NCBI GenBank assembly: GCA_949297125.1
Contig: CASFRS010000008.1
Coordinates: 1-64,000 of the forward strand
DNA length: 64,000 bases
DNA from: an uncultured Bacteroidales bacterium
GTDB taxonomy: Bacteria; Bacteroidota; Bacteroidia; Bacteroidales; G3-4614
Direction: 5' to 3'
Each line of letters begins with the position of its first letter. Positions within the stretch are counted from its first letter, which is position 1. Below, piece after piece: positions 1 through 9,169 of this stretch. The translations under genes and the position numbers were made by a program. The notes under the pieces are model-generated. The model ran no database searches, was not told the origin of the DNA, and worked only from the letters and a program-made list of their open reading frames with translations.

Positions 1-62
1 GAGAAGTTAAACCTGACCGCGCCGATGGTACTGCGCAAGTGGGAGAGTAGGTAGCCGCCGCT
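1..62 (+). rRNA. rrf: 5S ribosomal RNA, 3' part only
   Basis: The first bases match the 3' half of bacterial 5S rRNA, including GCGCCGATGGTACTGC and GTGGGAGAGTAGGT followed by GCCGCC. The 5' half lies outside the window, so an rRNA operon presumably runs in from the left. The exact 3' end is estimated. Confidence 0.9.
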
Positions 63-67
63 TAAGA

Positions 68-103
68 AGCCCTGGGGAGGAATCCCCGGGGCTTTGTTAT
101 TTT
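68..103 (+). terminator. rRNA operon terminator
   Basis: The hairpin AGCCCTGGGGA / TCCCCGGGGCT is followed by TTGTTATTTT, directly after the 5S rRNA. It is a typical intrinsic terminator for the rRNA operon. Confidence 0.85.
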
Positions 104-575
104 CAATTCGGCAAATAACCCTCTTGACAAAAAAATGGCAATGTCAGCCATGGATATGCAAAAGGACAATATCCTTTACTCAATACCGCAGCATACCCCG
201 GCCCGGCAAAAGAACCCCGTACAACTTCCCTGCGAAATAATGTCCCTTTTTGAGATGTCGCGGTGAGGTCCGGTGAAGCGATAACCGCAATATCTCTGCC
301 GGTTTAACCGTACTTGTGCAATCCTGTGTCCATTTGCTTGCAGGACAAGCCCGAACGCCTGTATTATCGCTCCTTTTGCCTCTTTAAATATTAATAATTC
401 TTTATCTGATATTTTGCTTTATAGACTGAACTATTCTATTTTTAACAAATTTTCTACGAATATTTTTTTTACATGATTTTTTTTTATTAGAAAAATTCAT
501 AACTTTGCGAGTGTTTGTATCATACATCCCGTATATAGTCAGGGAGGATAATTAATTTTAAACAATATATTTAAA
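104..575. other. Intergenic region, no gene seen
   Basis: This stretch of about 470 bases between the 5S terminator and the SUMF1-like lipoprotein gene holds no convincing reading frame or RNA gene. It turns strongly A/T-rich after about position 380, as expected of a promoter region. I see no structure beyond the promoter listed separately. Confidence 0.6.
500..507 (+). promoter_or_regulatory. Bacteroidota -7 box for the SUMF1-like lipoprotein gene
   Basis: TAACTTTG matches the Bacteroidota -7 consensus TAnnTTTG. It sits in an A/T-rich region about 70 bases before the ATG at 576. No clear TTTG -33 element lies at the usual distance. Confidence 0.6.
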
Positions 576-2516
576 ATGAAGAAAAGGAGTTTTTTATTGA
601 TGCTTTTGGCTGTAAGCCTGTTTTCTTCCTGTAAGGATGACGAAAGCGTTTTCGTCCCCGAAGAACTTCAGGCTATGGTTGATGGCGACCAGCAGTTTTC
701 CGTATCCGGAAACAATTTTAGTATGGTTTATGTTCCGGAGGTTGTTGTACAGCAGACGGTGGACCAGAACCTCGACAGTTTGAAATTAGTGGTGAATCCT
801 TCCTATTACATTATGCAGACCGAGGTTACCCAGGGCCTCTTCCAGAGTACTATGGGGTACAACCCTTCCCTTTCGGAATATACGGGAGCCAACCTCCCTG
901 TTAACTACGTAAACCTGCACGATTGCTACCAATTCGCAAACCAGCTCTCTTCCAACCTCGGTGTTACCGGCAACCGGAAGTTCCGTATACCTACCTCGAG
1001 AGAGTGGATAATCGCAGCGCGCGGCGGCAGTCTGTCCAGTACTACCGAATATTCGGGTTCGGACGACCTCAATGCCGTTGCATGGCATAACGGCAACAGC
1101 AGCGGCCACATTCATACAGTGGGTTTGAAAACTCCTAACCAGTTGGGCCTTTACGATATGAGCGGAAACGTTTCGGAGTGGGTGAACGACTCCCGTGTCG
1201 ACATAGCACAGACCCCGACCTCCGCAAACGGTTCTACATACGGCGGCAACTATTCTTCCATACCTTCCATGTGCTCGATAAGCGGGACCGGTTCTACGCT
1301 GACCTCTTCCACTTCGTCGGCAAACAATACCCACTACACGAATGGTGTCCGTCTTGTCCAGTCTGCAGCAAGCGATACGCTTCTCCGCCTTTCCGATTAC
1401 GACCAGGCGGCAGGTACATACAAGTGGAAAGTCGTTCCCGTTATCAATGGGAATATCGCAAAATTCAACGTGTATGACAATGTAACGGTCGGTACTTCTC
1501 TCAAATTCGAGATAACGCTCAACCTTGTAAGCAACAAGACCGTTTCGGGATGGGAACTCTTCCCCGACGGCTATTACATACTCTATGCAAACGAATCGAA
1601 CCGCGACATAACCGGTACGGTAAAGGATGTTGACAACAACATCGTGTACACTATCAAGTCGGGTGTAATGGCTATATATTCCGGAAGTCAGGAAGGAAGC
1701 AAAGGCGTGCTTAACATGAACGGCATGACGCTTGTAGCCAACAACGGGGCGCTTGTAAAATCGCTTGTAGGTGCACGTCAGCTCTCCATTAGCGACTTCG
1801 ACCTTTCCGGTGTTAATTCGCTGACGCCCTCCCTCGATCCGGCTGATGCTTCGGGACGTACATGTAAATTTACCGCCACAAACGCAGACGGTACGGAAAT
1901 GGCTACCGTAACGGCTAAGTTAAGCGCTACTGCTCCCATATCGTCATGGAACTTCTACAAGGCAGCTACGTTGAACATAGGCTCGGATGTTACTGTTACG
2001 GCAACGACGCCCGATGGCGGTTCGGCCGCGTTTACCACCGGAACGCTCGAGTTCCTTACCGAAGCAAGAATCAGTTTCAATGCAACCGGAACATATAACG
2101 GCGAAGTTTACGAGGTATCGACCATAAACACTACCGGCAAGACTCTCTCTGTAAAGACTGTAGATGTAACGGGTGCTACTGCTGAAGCAACGGTTTCGCC
2201 TGATGCGCAATACATCTGCACTGTGGACCTCGGCTCTGACGGAGGAGTTCTGGAACTTGTGCTTAAGAACCAGAATGTAACGTGGCAGTTCCCTGCAGAA
2301 GGTTACAAGAACTATGATATGGATGTCGACGGAAACGCTTTGGCTTCGGCAGACTATTATATTACTTCTGGAAAGGCAACGAAAAACGGGATAGAGGGTG
2401 AGATAAATGCCGGCAGCATAACTTTCGGTTACAATACAGTTAAACCGTCGCTGATAGGATGGTTCAACAGCGAACTCGTAGAGTTGACCGGTTCCGCTTC
2501 CCTTACGGTAAAATAG
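576..2516 (+). CDS. Surface lipoprotein with SUMF1/FGE-like domain
   Basis: The 646-residue protein begins with a lipoprotein signal ending in SSC, then KDDE, an acidic run like the Bacteroidota surface-lipoprotein export signal. Residues about 45-265 form a formylglycine-generating-enzyme (SUMF1) fold: a YIMQTEVTQGLF strand, RIPTSREWIIAARGG, GLYDMSGNVSEW and a closing GVRLVQ. The cysteine pair that catalyses in true FGE is absent (only one Cys is seen, in PSMCSIS), so this is probably a binding or structural version, not a sulfatase-maturing enzyme. Residues about 270-646 look like tandem beta-rich domains of unknown function, perhaps calycin-like. It stands alone, with its own promoter and terminator. 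The family call is firm; the role is unknown. Confidence 0.85.
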   Translation: MKKRSFLLMLLAVSLFSSCKDDESVFVPEELQAMVDGDQQFSVSGNNFSMVYVPEVVVQQTVDQNLDSLKLVVNPSYYIMQTEVTQGLFQSTMGYNPSLSEYTGANLPVNYVNLHDCYQFANQLSSNLGVTGNRKFRIPTSREWIIAARGGSLSSTTEYSGSDDLNAVAWHNGNSSGHIHTVGLKTPNQLGLYDMSGNVSEWVNDSRVDIAQTPTSANGSTYGGNYSSIPSMCSISGTGSTLTSSTSSANNTHYTNGVRLVQSAASDTLLRLSDYDQAAGTYKWKVVPVINGNIAKFNVYDNVTVGTSLKFEITLNLVSNKTVSGWELFPDGYYILYANESNRDITGTVKDVDNNIVYTIKSGVMAIYSGSQEGSKGVLNMNGMTLVANNGALVKSLVGARQLSISDFDLSGVNSLTPSLDPADASGRTCKFTATNADGTEMATVTAKLSATAPISSWNFYKAATLNIGSDVTVTATTPDGGSAAFTTGTLEFLTEARISFNATGTYNGEVYEVSTINTTGKTLSVKTVDVTGATAEATVSPDAQYICTVDLGSDGGVLELVLKNQNVTWQFPAEGYKNYDMDVDGNALASADYYITSGKATKNGIEGEINAGSITFGYNTVKPSLIGWFNSELVELTGSASLTVK

Positions 2517-2543
2517 GCTATAGAAAAAGACAAACATTCAGAT

Positions 2544-2583
2544 GAGGCGTGCCGCGATAAAAACGGCGCGCCTCTTTGTTTTT
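2544..2583 (+). terminator. Intrinsic terminator after the SUMF1-like gene
   Basis: GAGGCGTGCCG and CGGCGCGCCTC form an 11-pair stem (one G-T pair) with a short A-rich loop, followed by TTTGTTTTT. Confidence 0.88.
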
Positions 2584-2740
2584 AGCAGCGTGTGCAGTTG
2601 CATGCTGTTGTGTCTTTCGCGTTATATGTGCAGCCGTCAATGGCGGGAAAGATTCCCGCCGTATATGGCAATTCTTCCCTCTCTCGGATGATTTGCCGTA
2701 TAAAATGCGGGACAGTTAATACAAACGTAAAAATTGAAAC

Positions 2741-3646
2741 ATGCTTAAGGATAAATATGCAGTTGGAATAGGCGAGGTCCTGTGGGACCTGCTCCCTTCG
2801 GGTAGGCGGATAGGGGGTGCGCCGGCAAATTTCGTATATCATGTAACCTGTTCGGGTTGCGGGGGTATGTTGGTCAGTGCAGTTGGAAGGAATGACAGCG
2901 ACGGGATTGAAATATGCCGTGAGCTTGAACGCCTCGGCATAGAGGCTTCTCTCGAGCGGGTCGCATACCCGACCGGGCGCGTCTCTGTTGCGTTGGACAA
3001 GGATGGTGTGCCGGAATACGATATAGTAAAAGGCGTTGCGTGGGACAATATTGTCTTTACCGACGAACTGGAAGCGATAGCGCACCGGACGGTGGCCGTA
3101 TGCTTCGGGTCGTTGGCGCAGAGAAATCCCGTATCGAGGCAGGCGATAATGAAATTTGTCGACGCCGTTCCGGACACGCCGGGGACATATAAGATATTCG
3201 ATATAAACCTTCGTCAGGACTTTTACGACAGGGAGATATTGGAACACTCCATGCAACGTTGCAATATATTGAAGATAAACGATGGGGAACTGCTGAAACT
3301 GAGAGAGATTTTCTATGAAGAGTCCATGCCGGACAGCGAAGTCTGCAAAAGGCTGAAAGAGGATTTCTCGTTGAAATACCTTATTCTTACATGCGGGGCC
3401 GAAAACAGTTTCGTATATGCGGATGACAAGATTACTTTCCGCGACACGCCCAAGGTGAAGGTCGCCGATACCGTAGGTGCGGGCGATTCTTTTACTGCGG
3501 CTTTCGTGGCTGCGCTCCTGAAAGGGTCCGGTGCGGAGGAGGCGCATTCGATAGCCGTCGAGACTTCTGCTTACGTTTGTACTCAAAAAGGGGCCATGCC
3601 CGATATGTCGGCCTTTTACGGCAGAACTGTTGCCGGGCTGCGCTGA
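2741..3646 (+). CDS. PfkB-family carbohydrate kinase (fructokinase-like)
   Basis: This 301-residue cytoplasmic sugar kinase is of the ribokinase/PfkB family. It has the N-terminal substrate motif GGAPANFVYHV (about 25-35), the central IFDINLRQDFYD and the C-terminal ATP and anion-hole motif DTVGAGDSFTAAF with the catalytic Asp in GAGD. Length is normal. The GGAPANFA-type N-terminus is usual for bacterial fructokinases, so fructose phosphorylation is the best guess, but the sugar cannot be fixed from sequence. No sugar-use genes adjoin it. The start ATG at 2741 precedes the conserved VGIGEVLWDLLP strand at the expected distance. The gene stands alone between two terminators. Confidence 0.9.
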   Translation: MLKDKYAVGIGEVLWDLLPSGRRIGGAPANFVYHVTCSGCGGMLVSAVGRNDSDGIEICRELERLGIEASLERVAYPTGRVSVALDKDGVPEYDIVKGVAWDNIVFTDELEAIAHRTVAVCFGSLAQRNPVSRQAIMKFVDAVPDTPGTYKIFDINLRQDFYDREILEHSMQRCNILKINDGELLKLREIFYEESMPDSEVCKRLKEDFSLKYLILTCGAENSFVYADDKITFRDTPKVKVADTVGAGDSFTAAFVAALLKGSGAEEAHSIAVETSAYVCTQKGAMPDMSAFYGRTVAGLR

Positions 3647-3786
3647 TACCGGGCTGTTCAAGGGCGGTGTGTTGTAAATGCCTGTTCTGCCGATGGGTAG
3701 GGGCAATGCTCTCCGGTGCATATCATCCTGTGCGGGTTGCGACTGATGTGCCCTTATGCTCCCGTCCGGTCGGGACTGGAGAAAAG

Positions 3787-3832
3787 AAAAGAGCAATACA
3801 TGAGGGATACGATTCCCTTGTATTGCCCTTTT
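3787..3832. terminator. Bidirectional terminator between kinase gene and tRNA-His
   Basis: AAAAGAGCAATACA and TGTATTGCCCTTTT pair around an inner GGGA/TCCC stem. T-rich tails occur on both strands, so it can end both the rightward kinase transcript and the leftward tRNA-His transcript. Confidence 0.8.
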
Positions 3833-3839
3833 GTCTGCG

Positions 3840-3914
<75 letters not shown>

Positions 3915-3969
3915 ATTTACTGTCATGCAGCAGGCTTTCCGTAAAAAGTCCGGCTTGTCATAACGGGTG

Positions 3970-3977
3970 CAAAGGTA
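3970..3977 (-). promoter_or_regulatory. -7 box for tRNA-His
   Basis: On the minus strand, TACCTTTG is a perfect TAnnTTTG box about 55 bases upstream of the mature tRNA-His 5' end. Confidence 0.75.
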
Positions 3978-4014
3978 TGCTATTTTTTTATTCCTTGCAA
4001 TAGGACGTGCATTT

Positions 4015-5112
4015 TTAATCGTAAAAATATTCTTTTACGTCGGGGGTGTTGTTCTCCCTGAATATCTTGTCGGCTTCCGTCGCGAAGTTTGTCATGTCTG
4101 ACCTCAGTTTACCGGGAAGCCTCCTGTCGTTCATATTCGCGCTGTCGGCGGCGATTATCCGGTAAGGCATCCCCGGATAATGGGCGGGGCGTTGGGTGAA
4201 TATCTTGGCGTACCTCGGGGACGATATCGTTACCGAGCCGTCCTTCTTTTCAAGTTCAAACCGGAAAATAATCCCCCCCATGGTCATCTTCGTCTGCATG
4301 TTCGATATGAAATTGCCGAGCGAGTAAAGGGTGATGTTCCTGATGCCCCCGTTTTTGTCGCTCTCCGTCTTTACAGGCTGGATAACGTGCGGGTGCGACC
4401 CTATTATTATCCTGACACCCGATTTGTGCAGCCATGCGGCAAAATCCTCCTGTTTCCTGCCGGGGAGGGTCTTGTATTCGTCGCCCCAGTGCAGGGCGGC
4501 GATGATTATGTCGGCGTCCAGTTCGTTGGCCGCCTTTATGTCGCGTTTAATCGCCGCCGTGTCTATATAGTTCACAATGCAGCCTGCCTTTACCTTTATG
4601 CCGTTTGTCCCGTACGTGTAGTTGAGCAGCGCTATGCGCAGCCCTTTGCCTGTTATCATCAGGGGATAATCCGTCCTTCTGGTTACGGAGTTCCTGAAAC
4701 TCCCGGTATGGCGTACTCCCAACGAGTCGAGGGTGGCGATTGTCCTTAGCGTCCCTTTTGCCCCTTTGTCCAGAATATGGTTGTTGGCCGTGAGGAATAT
4801 GTCGAAACCGCAGCGTTTTAGTGCTTCTGCAAATTCGTCCGGGGCGCTGAATGCGGGGTATCCGGTATATGGCGGGCCTGCAAGCGGGGCTTCCAGGTTT
4901 ACCACCGATACGTCGGCCGATGATATTTCGTCCTTTATATCGGAAAAATTGTCGTCATAGAAAAAGGTGCCGCCGTTGCGCACAGCGTCGGCAATCTGGG
5001 CTTTATGCTGCATGGCATCGCCGGCAAAGAGCAGGGATAGCTTTTGCGATACCGTATCCATGCAGGATAATGCAATTACGGCCACCACTATTGTTGCGAG
5101 TCTTTTTCCCAT
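4015..5112 (-). CDS. CapA-family (PGA_cap) metallophosphatase-like protein
   Basis: This 365-residue exported protein belongs to the CapA family, named for poly-gamma-glutamate capsule synthesis. After a hydrophobic signal ending near ALSC (signal peptide or loose lipobox) come the family motifs LLFAGDAMQH, DVSVVNLEAPL, DIFLTANNHILDKG, IIAALHWGDEY and IIIGSHPHVIQP, which provide the Asp/Asn/His metal-type ligands of the calcineurin-like fold. No capB or capC is nearby, so polyglutamate synthesis is doubtful. The many stand-alone Bacteroidota CapA proteins have no settled role. It lies downstream of folD across a hairpin, and before tRNA-His on the same strand. Confidence 0.88.
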   Translation of the reverse strand: MGKRLATIVVAVIALSCMDTVSQKLSLLFAGDAMQHKAQIADAVRNGGTFFYDDNFSDIKDEISSADVSVVNLEAPLAGPPYTGYPAFSAPDEFAEALKRCGFDIFLTANNHILDKGAKGTLRTIATLDSLGVRHTGSFRNSVTRRTDYPLMITGKGLRIALLNYTYGTNGIKVKAGCIVNYIDTAAIKRDIKAANELDADIIIAALHWGDEYKTLPGRKQEDFAAWLHKSGVRIIIGSHPHVIQPVKTESDKNGGIRNITLYSLGNFISNMQTKMTMGGIIFRFELEKKDGSVTISSPRYAKIFTQRPAHYPGMPYRIIAADSANMNDRRLPGKLRSDMTNFATEADKIFRENNTPDVKEYFYD

Positions 5113-5124
5113 TTCGATAAACCG

Positions 5125-5164
5125 AAAGGGGCATGCCGGCCCTTGTTTGCCGGCATACCCCTTT
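5125..5164 (-). terminator. Hairpin between folD and the CapA gene
   Basis: AAAGGGGCATGCCGGC and GCCGGCATACCCCTTT form a near-perfect 16-pair stem with one mismatch. On the minus strand it follows the folD stop by about 75 bases and has a short T-rich tail, fitting termination or attenuation of the ffh-folD transcript. Confidence 0.65.
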
Positions 5165-5238
5165 CCCTGTCTGTTTTAGTATTGGATAACTTTCAGTCCG
5201 TTCGCCTTCCTTTTACCGGCAAGGCCGCTTTCCGGCAA

Positions 5239-6120
5239 TTATCCGTAAATCTCCTTTTTACCGGCCAGCAGCGTGTTGCGCATCAGCGATACGATAGTCA
5301 TAGGGCCTACGCCCCCGGGTACCGGCGTTATATAAGAGCAGCGTGGCGCAACTTCGTCGAATTTGACATCTCCCGTAAGTTTGAAGCCCGATTTTGTCTT
5401 GTCCGAAGGAACGCGGGTTGTGCCTACGTCTATTATTACGGCCCCTTCCTTTACCATATCGGCTGTTACGAACTCGGGCGAACCGAGAGCCGCAATTATT
5501 ATGTCGGCCTCGCGGCATATATCCTTCAACCCTTCCGAGCGGCTGTGGCATACGGTAACAGTTGCATTGCCAGGGTTGCCCTTCTGCATCATAAGGGTGG
5601 CGACAGGTTTCCCTACAATGTTGCTGCGGCCGAGGACTACGCACCTTTTCCCTTCCGTCCTGATATTGTAACGCCTGAGCAGTTCCATTATTCCGGCCGG
5701 GGTAGCCGAAACGAAGCAGGGGAGGCCTATCGACATCCGTCCCACGTTGATGGGGTGGAACCCGTCTACATCCTTGCGGTAGTCTATCGTCTCTATTACG
5801 CGCTGCTCAGATATATGGCGCGGGAGCGGCAGCTGAACTATAAACCCGTCTATATCGGGGTCTTCATTGAGCCGTTTCACCTCTTGCAGAAGTCTCTCTT
5901 CGGTAACATCGTCTTCAAAGCGGATGAGTGTCGACTTGAAACCGCACTCCCCGCAGGCTTTTACTTTGTGCGCCACGTATGTCTCGCTTCCTCCGTCGTG
6001 TCCTACGAGTATTGCTGCAAGATGCGGTATCTTGCCCCCTTTGCCGGCAATCTCTTCCACTTCCTTTGCTATCTCGCGTTTTATCTCGGCCGCTACGGCC
6101 TTGCCGTCTATAAGTTGCAT
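5239..6120 (-). CDS. folD: Bifunctional methylenetetrahydrofolate dehydrogenase / cyclohydrolase
   Basis: FolD oxidises 5,10-methylene-THF to methenyl-THF with NADP and hydrolyses it to 10-formyl-THF in the cytoplasm, feeding purine and formyl-Met synthesis. The 293-residue protein has the substrate motif [10 protein letters not shown] with catalytic Lys52, the QLPLP loop, the [13 protein letters not shown] segment, TPAGIMELL and the Rossmann motif [14 protein letters not shown]. Length is normal. It starts 5 bases after the ffh stop, so the two genes are surely co-transcribed. Confidence 0.97.
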   Translation of the reverse strand: MQLIDGKAVAAEIKREIAKEVEEIAGKGGKIPHLAAILVGHDGGSETYVAHKVKACGECGFKSTLIRFEDDVTEERLLQEVKRLNEDPDIDGFIVQLPLPRHISEQRVIETIDYRKDVDGFHPINVGRMSIGLPCFVSATPAGIMELLRRYNIRTEGKRCVVLGRSNIVGKPVATLMMQKGNPGNATVTVCHSRSEGLKDICREADIIIAALGSPEFVTADMVKEGAVIIDVGTTRVPSDKTKSGFKLTGDVKFDEVAPRCSYITPVPGGVGPMTIVSLMRNTLLAGKKEIYG

Positions 6121-6125
6121 ATCGT

Positions 6126-7448
6126 TTATCTCCTTTTTAAGTTCCGCATAGTGTGCATGGGGTTCTTGCTTATCTTGTGCATCATCTTGCGGGTGGTTTC
6201 AAACTGTTTTATTACGCGGTTTACCTCCTGTATGGGAACTCCGCTTCCTTTGGCTATCCTTTGTCTGCGGCTGCTGTTTATTATATCCGGGTTTTTCCTT
6301 TCGGCAGGGGTCATGGAGCCTATCATGGCTTCGATGCTTTTGAAGGCATCGTCCTTTATGTCTATATCCTTGACGGCTTTGCCTACACCCGGAATCATTG
6401 CCGCCAGGTCCTTCAGATTCCCCATTTTCTTTATCTGTTGAATCTGGCTCAGAAAATCGTTGAAATCGAACTGGTTCTTCGCTATTTTCTTCTGAAGCCT
6501 GCGCGCCTCCTCTTCGTTGTACTGCTCCTGGGCCCTTTCAACGAACGATACTATATCGCCCATGCCCAGAATCCTGTCGGCCATACGTTCGGGGTGGAAC
6601 GTATCCATGGCCTCCATTTTTTCTCCGATACCTATGAACTTGATAGGCTTGTCCACTACCGTGCGGATAGAGAGCGCCGCACCGCCGCGGGTATCGCCGT
6701 CGAGCTTAGTCAGGACAACCCCCGAAAAATCGAGCCTGTCGTTGAATGCCTTTGCTGTATTGACGGCATCCTGTCCCGTCATGGAGTCGACGACGAAGAG
6801 AACCTCGTTAGGGTTTACGGCGTCTTTTATGGCCTTTATTTCCTGCATCATCTGCTCGTCTACGGCAAGGCGTCCGGCGGTATCTATTATTACGGTATCG
6901 TAACCGGCATTGCGTGCATGTTTTATGGCGTCTTTGGCTATCGATACCGGGTCTTTGCTGTTTTCGTCGCTGTATACCGAAACGCCTATCTGTTCGCCGA
7001 GCACTTTCAGCTGTTCAATTGCTGCGGGGCGGTATACGTCGCAGGCGGCCAGCAAGGGGCGTTTCCCCTTTTTGTTCTTGAGCATCAGGGCCAGTTTCCC
7101 CGAGAACGTGGTTTTACCCGAACCTTGAAGGCCGGACATCAGCACCACCGACGGGTTGCCCGACAGGTTGAACTCGGCGGCCTTGCCCCCCATGAGCAGC
7201 GCCAACTCGTCGTGGACGAGCTTTACCATCAGCTGCCCCGGCTTTACTGCCGTAAGCACGTTCATTCCCAGGGCCTTTGTCTTTACCGTATCGGTAAACT
7301 GTTTGGCTACCTTATAGTTTACATCGGCGTCCAGAAGGGCTTTGCGTACATCCTTCAAGGTCTCGGCCACGTTTATTTCGGTAATCTTGCCTTCTCCTTT
7401 GAGAATCTTAAATGAGCGTTCTAAGCGTTCGCTTAAGTTTTCAAACAT
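6126..7448 (-). CDS. ffh: Signal recognition particle GTPase Ffh
   Basis: Ffh binds signal sequences and 4.5S RNA and delivers ribosomes to FtsY at the membrane. The 440-residue protein shows the N domain (1-95), then the G domain with P-loop GLQGSGKT (106-113), DTAGR (189-193) and TKLDGD (247-252). The methionine-rich M domain (about 300-440) contains a [12 protein letters not shown] entry and a basic [21 protein letters not shown]-binding helix. It is the first gene of an ffh-folD pair. Its start region is A/T-rich, with only an imperfect -7 match on the minus strand. Confidence 0.98.
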   Translation of the reverse strand: MFENLSERLERSFKILKGEGKITEINVAETLKDVRKALLDADVNYKVAKQFTDTVKTKALGMNVLTAVKPGQLMVKLVHDELALLMGGKAAEFNLSGNPSVVLMSGLQGSGKTTFSGKLALMLKNKKGKRPLLAACDVYRPAAIEQLKVLGEQIGVSVYSDENSKDPVSIAKDAIKHARNAGYDTVIIDTAGRLAVDEQMMQEIKAIKDAVNPNEVLFVVDSMTGQDAVNTAKAFNDRLDFSGVVLTKLDGDTRGGAALSIRTVVDKPIKFIGIGEKMEAMDTFHPERMADRILGMGDIVSFVERAQEQYNEEEARRLQKKIAKNQFDFNDFLSQIQQIKKMGNLKDLAAMIPGVGKAVKDIDIKDDAFKSIEAMIGSMTPAERKNPDIINSSRRQRIAKGSGVPIQEVNRVIKQFETTRKMMHKISKNPMHTMRNLKRR

Positions 7449-7489
7449 ATTGTATCGGTATTTATGTAATTACACAAGGTATATTATAA

Positions 7490-7514
7490 AAACAAAAAAG
7501 GGTTTTGCCCCTTT
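7490..7514 (-). terminator. Probable terminator of panC-panD
   Basis: On the minus strand, AAAGGGG and CCCTTT form a small hairpin followed by TTTTGTTTTTAT, some 30 bases after the panD stop. Confidence 0.55.
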
Positions 7515-7543
7515 CGTTCCGGCAGCCCGGCCGGCAGATCTCC

Positions 7544-7900
7544 CTACCGCGCTGCAAGTCTGTTGTCTTTTCCCTGGGGAAAGACAACTTTAGGCTTGAA
7601 TATCCGGGCCTCTTCAATGTCCATCATTGCGTATGCCATTATTATGACGGTGTCGCCCGGCTGGACCAGACGTGCGGCAGCCCCGTTCAGGCAGACCACG
7701 CCCGAGCCCCTCTCTCCCTTTATTACATATGTGGAGAATCTGGCCCCGTTATTGTTATTGACAACGTGTACCTTCTCGTTCCCTATTATACCGGCGGCAT
7801 CCATAAGGTCTTCATCTATGGTGATGCTCCCTATGTAGTTCAAATTGGCTTCAGTTACCGTGGCACGGTGTATCTTCGATTTCAGTACTTCTACCAACAT
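7544..7900 (-). CDS. panD: Aspartate 1-decarboxylase proenzyme
   Basis: PanD decarboxylates L-aspartate to beta-alanine for pantothenate synthesis. The 118-residue proenzyme keeps the self-cleavage site Gly24-Ser25 within NYIGSITID, where Ser25 becomes the pyruvoyl group, plus the substrate residues of the GERGSG region and the [12 protein letters not shown] loop. Length is typical. It follows panC by 24 bases on the same strand. Its product is the direct co-substrate of PanC, so the pair supplies the whole beta-alanine branch. Confidence 0.97.
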   Translation of the reverse strand: MLVEVLKSKIHRATVTEANLNYIGSITIDEDLMDAAGIIGNEKVHVVNNNNGARFSTYVIKGERGSGVVCLNGAAARLVQPGDTVIIMAYAMMDIEEARIFKPKVVFPQGKDNRLAAR

Positions 7901-7924
7901 ATCGGGGGTATTTTTATATCAATA

Positions 7925-8776
7925 TCAGTTCCGTTTATATGTAATATTGTCAATAAGCCTAACGTCGCCGCAGAAAACGGTAATGCATCCCACTACGTAA
8001 TCCGCTCCGTCCCATTCCCGTACAGGCATTAAGGTATGGCCGTCCACAATTTCATAATACTCTACGCGCAGATATTCCGTCGCATCGAGGGTGTCCGTAA
8101 CGAATCTTATCGTTTCGGCAACCGTATGTGATTCCGCAAATTTACAACTTTTGCAAAGAGTTTCCCATATTTTGGGCGCAATTTTTCTCTGTTCGGGCGA
8201 CAGCCGCCTGTTCCTGCTGCTCAGGGCCAGTCCGTCCTTTTCCCGCACGATGGGGGCTGCAACAATGTTTATACCGTCCAGCCCGAGCTCCCTGGCCATG
8301 CTCCTTATTACCGCAATCTGCTGGAAGTCTTTCTCCCCGAAATAGGCATTGTCCGGTTCGACTGCGTAGAAAAGCTTGCTTACAATCTGGGCTACTCCGT
8401 TGAAGTGCCCCGGGCGGTACTTCCCCTCCATTACTTCGGCAACCGGTCCCAGGTTGAAGACCCTTGTGTCTTCCTCGGGGTACATCTCCTTTACCTCGGG
8501 CGTGAAAACGATATCGCATCCGGCCTCTTCAAGAAGCCGGCAATCCTCCTCCGGGGTGCGCGGGTAGAGCAGAAGGTCGTTCTTGTCGTTGAACTGGGTC
8601 GGGTTTACGAATATTGAAACGACGCAACACCCGTTTTCTTCCAGACATTTTCTTACGAGCGAAATATGCCCCTCGTGCAGGGCGCCCATCGTAGGGACAA
8701 GGCCTATGCTCTTGCCGTTATCTCTGAATTTCCTTACCGCCTCCTTGAGTGCGGCTTTTGTCGAGACTATTTCCAT
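7925..8776 (-). CDS. panC: Pantothenate synthetase
   Basis: PanC joins pantoate and beta-alanine using ATP. The 283-residue protein has the nucleotidyl-transferase motifs [15 protein letters not shown] (HIGH-like), [16 protein letters not shown] and the KMSKS-like [10 protein letters not shown] chose Met at 8776 ([11 protein letters not shown]), because it aligns with the usual PanC start. An upstream in-frame ATG at 8791 would leave almost no leader behind the likely -7 element. It forms an operon with panD. The ketopantoate genes panB and panE are not in the window. Confidence 0.96.
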   Translation of the reverse strand: MEIVSTKAALKEAVRKFRDNGKSIGLVPTMGALHEGHISLVRKCLEENGCCVVSIFVNPTQFNDKNDLLLYPRTPEEDCRLLEEAGCDIVFTPEVKEMYPEEDTRVFNLGPVAEVMEGKYRPGHFNGVAQIVSKLFYAVEPDNAYFGEKDFQQIAVIRSMARELGLDGINIVAAPIVREKDGLALSSRNRRLSPEQRKIAPKIWETLCKSCKFAESHTVAETIRFVTDTLDATEYLRVEYYEIVDGHTLMPVREWDGADYVVGCITVFCGDVRLIDNITYKRN

Positions 8777-8802
8777 TTTACAAGTTTTCAAAAAAAACGC
8801 TG

Positions 8803-8810
8803 CAAAGTAA
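8803..8810 (-). promoter_or_regulatory. Probable -7 element for panC-panD
   Basis: The minus strand reads TTACTTTGCA, one base off the TAnnTTTG consensus, ending 27 bases before the panC ATG at 8776. No clear -33 element is visible. Confidence 0.4.
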
Positions 8811-8845
8811 GTAATTTATACTCACATAGACCCCCTGTCTGCTTT

Positions 8846-8885
8846 GAAAAAATAAGGCCTGCCGCGGCATATATGGCCGCGGCAG
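8846..8885 (-). terminator. Terminator-like hairpin facing left, no assigned gene
   Basis: CTGCCGCGGC (8859-8868) and GCCGCGGCAG (8876-8885) form a perfect 10-pair G/C stem with a 7-base loop. A tail of T residues occurs on the minus strand only. It lies between two divergent promoters, so it does not obviously end any annotated gene. Confidence 0.5.
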
Positions 8886-8991
8886 ACGAAGTGTTTTGGT
8901 GTAAAATGTTGTTCTGTAGCTGTTTATGCAACAGTAAGCATATATAACAAAAAACAACAGAACCATTGGGTAATCCACGGAAAAAAATTAT

Positions 8992-8999
8992 TATCTTTG
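8992..8999 (+). promoter_or_regulatory. -7 box and 170-base leader of the GT5-like gene
   Basis: TATCTTTG is a perfect -7 box, with TTGG about 22 bases upstream. Transcription from here would give a leader of about 160 bases before the ATG at 9170. That leader contains a CCTGCATATGCGGG dyad and a second, weaker box (AATCTTTG) near 9141. I recognise no known riboswitch in it. Confidence 0.7.
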
Positions 9000-9169
9000 C
9001 AGTGTCGAATTTTTCTGCTGTTATAGCTTGTCCGACAGATGCAAACCTGCATATGCGGGCCTTGTGTTTGTGGAGGTTATACAGAACGTTCTGCTGCCGA
9101 TTTATTCCGTGTGCGCTATTACGTTGCGGTATATCCAGACAATCTTTGCAGAATAAATCTAATACCCGT

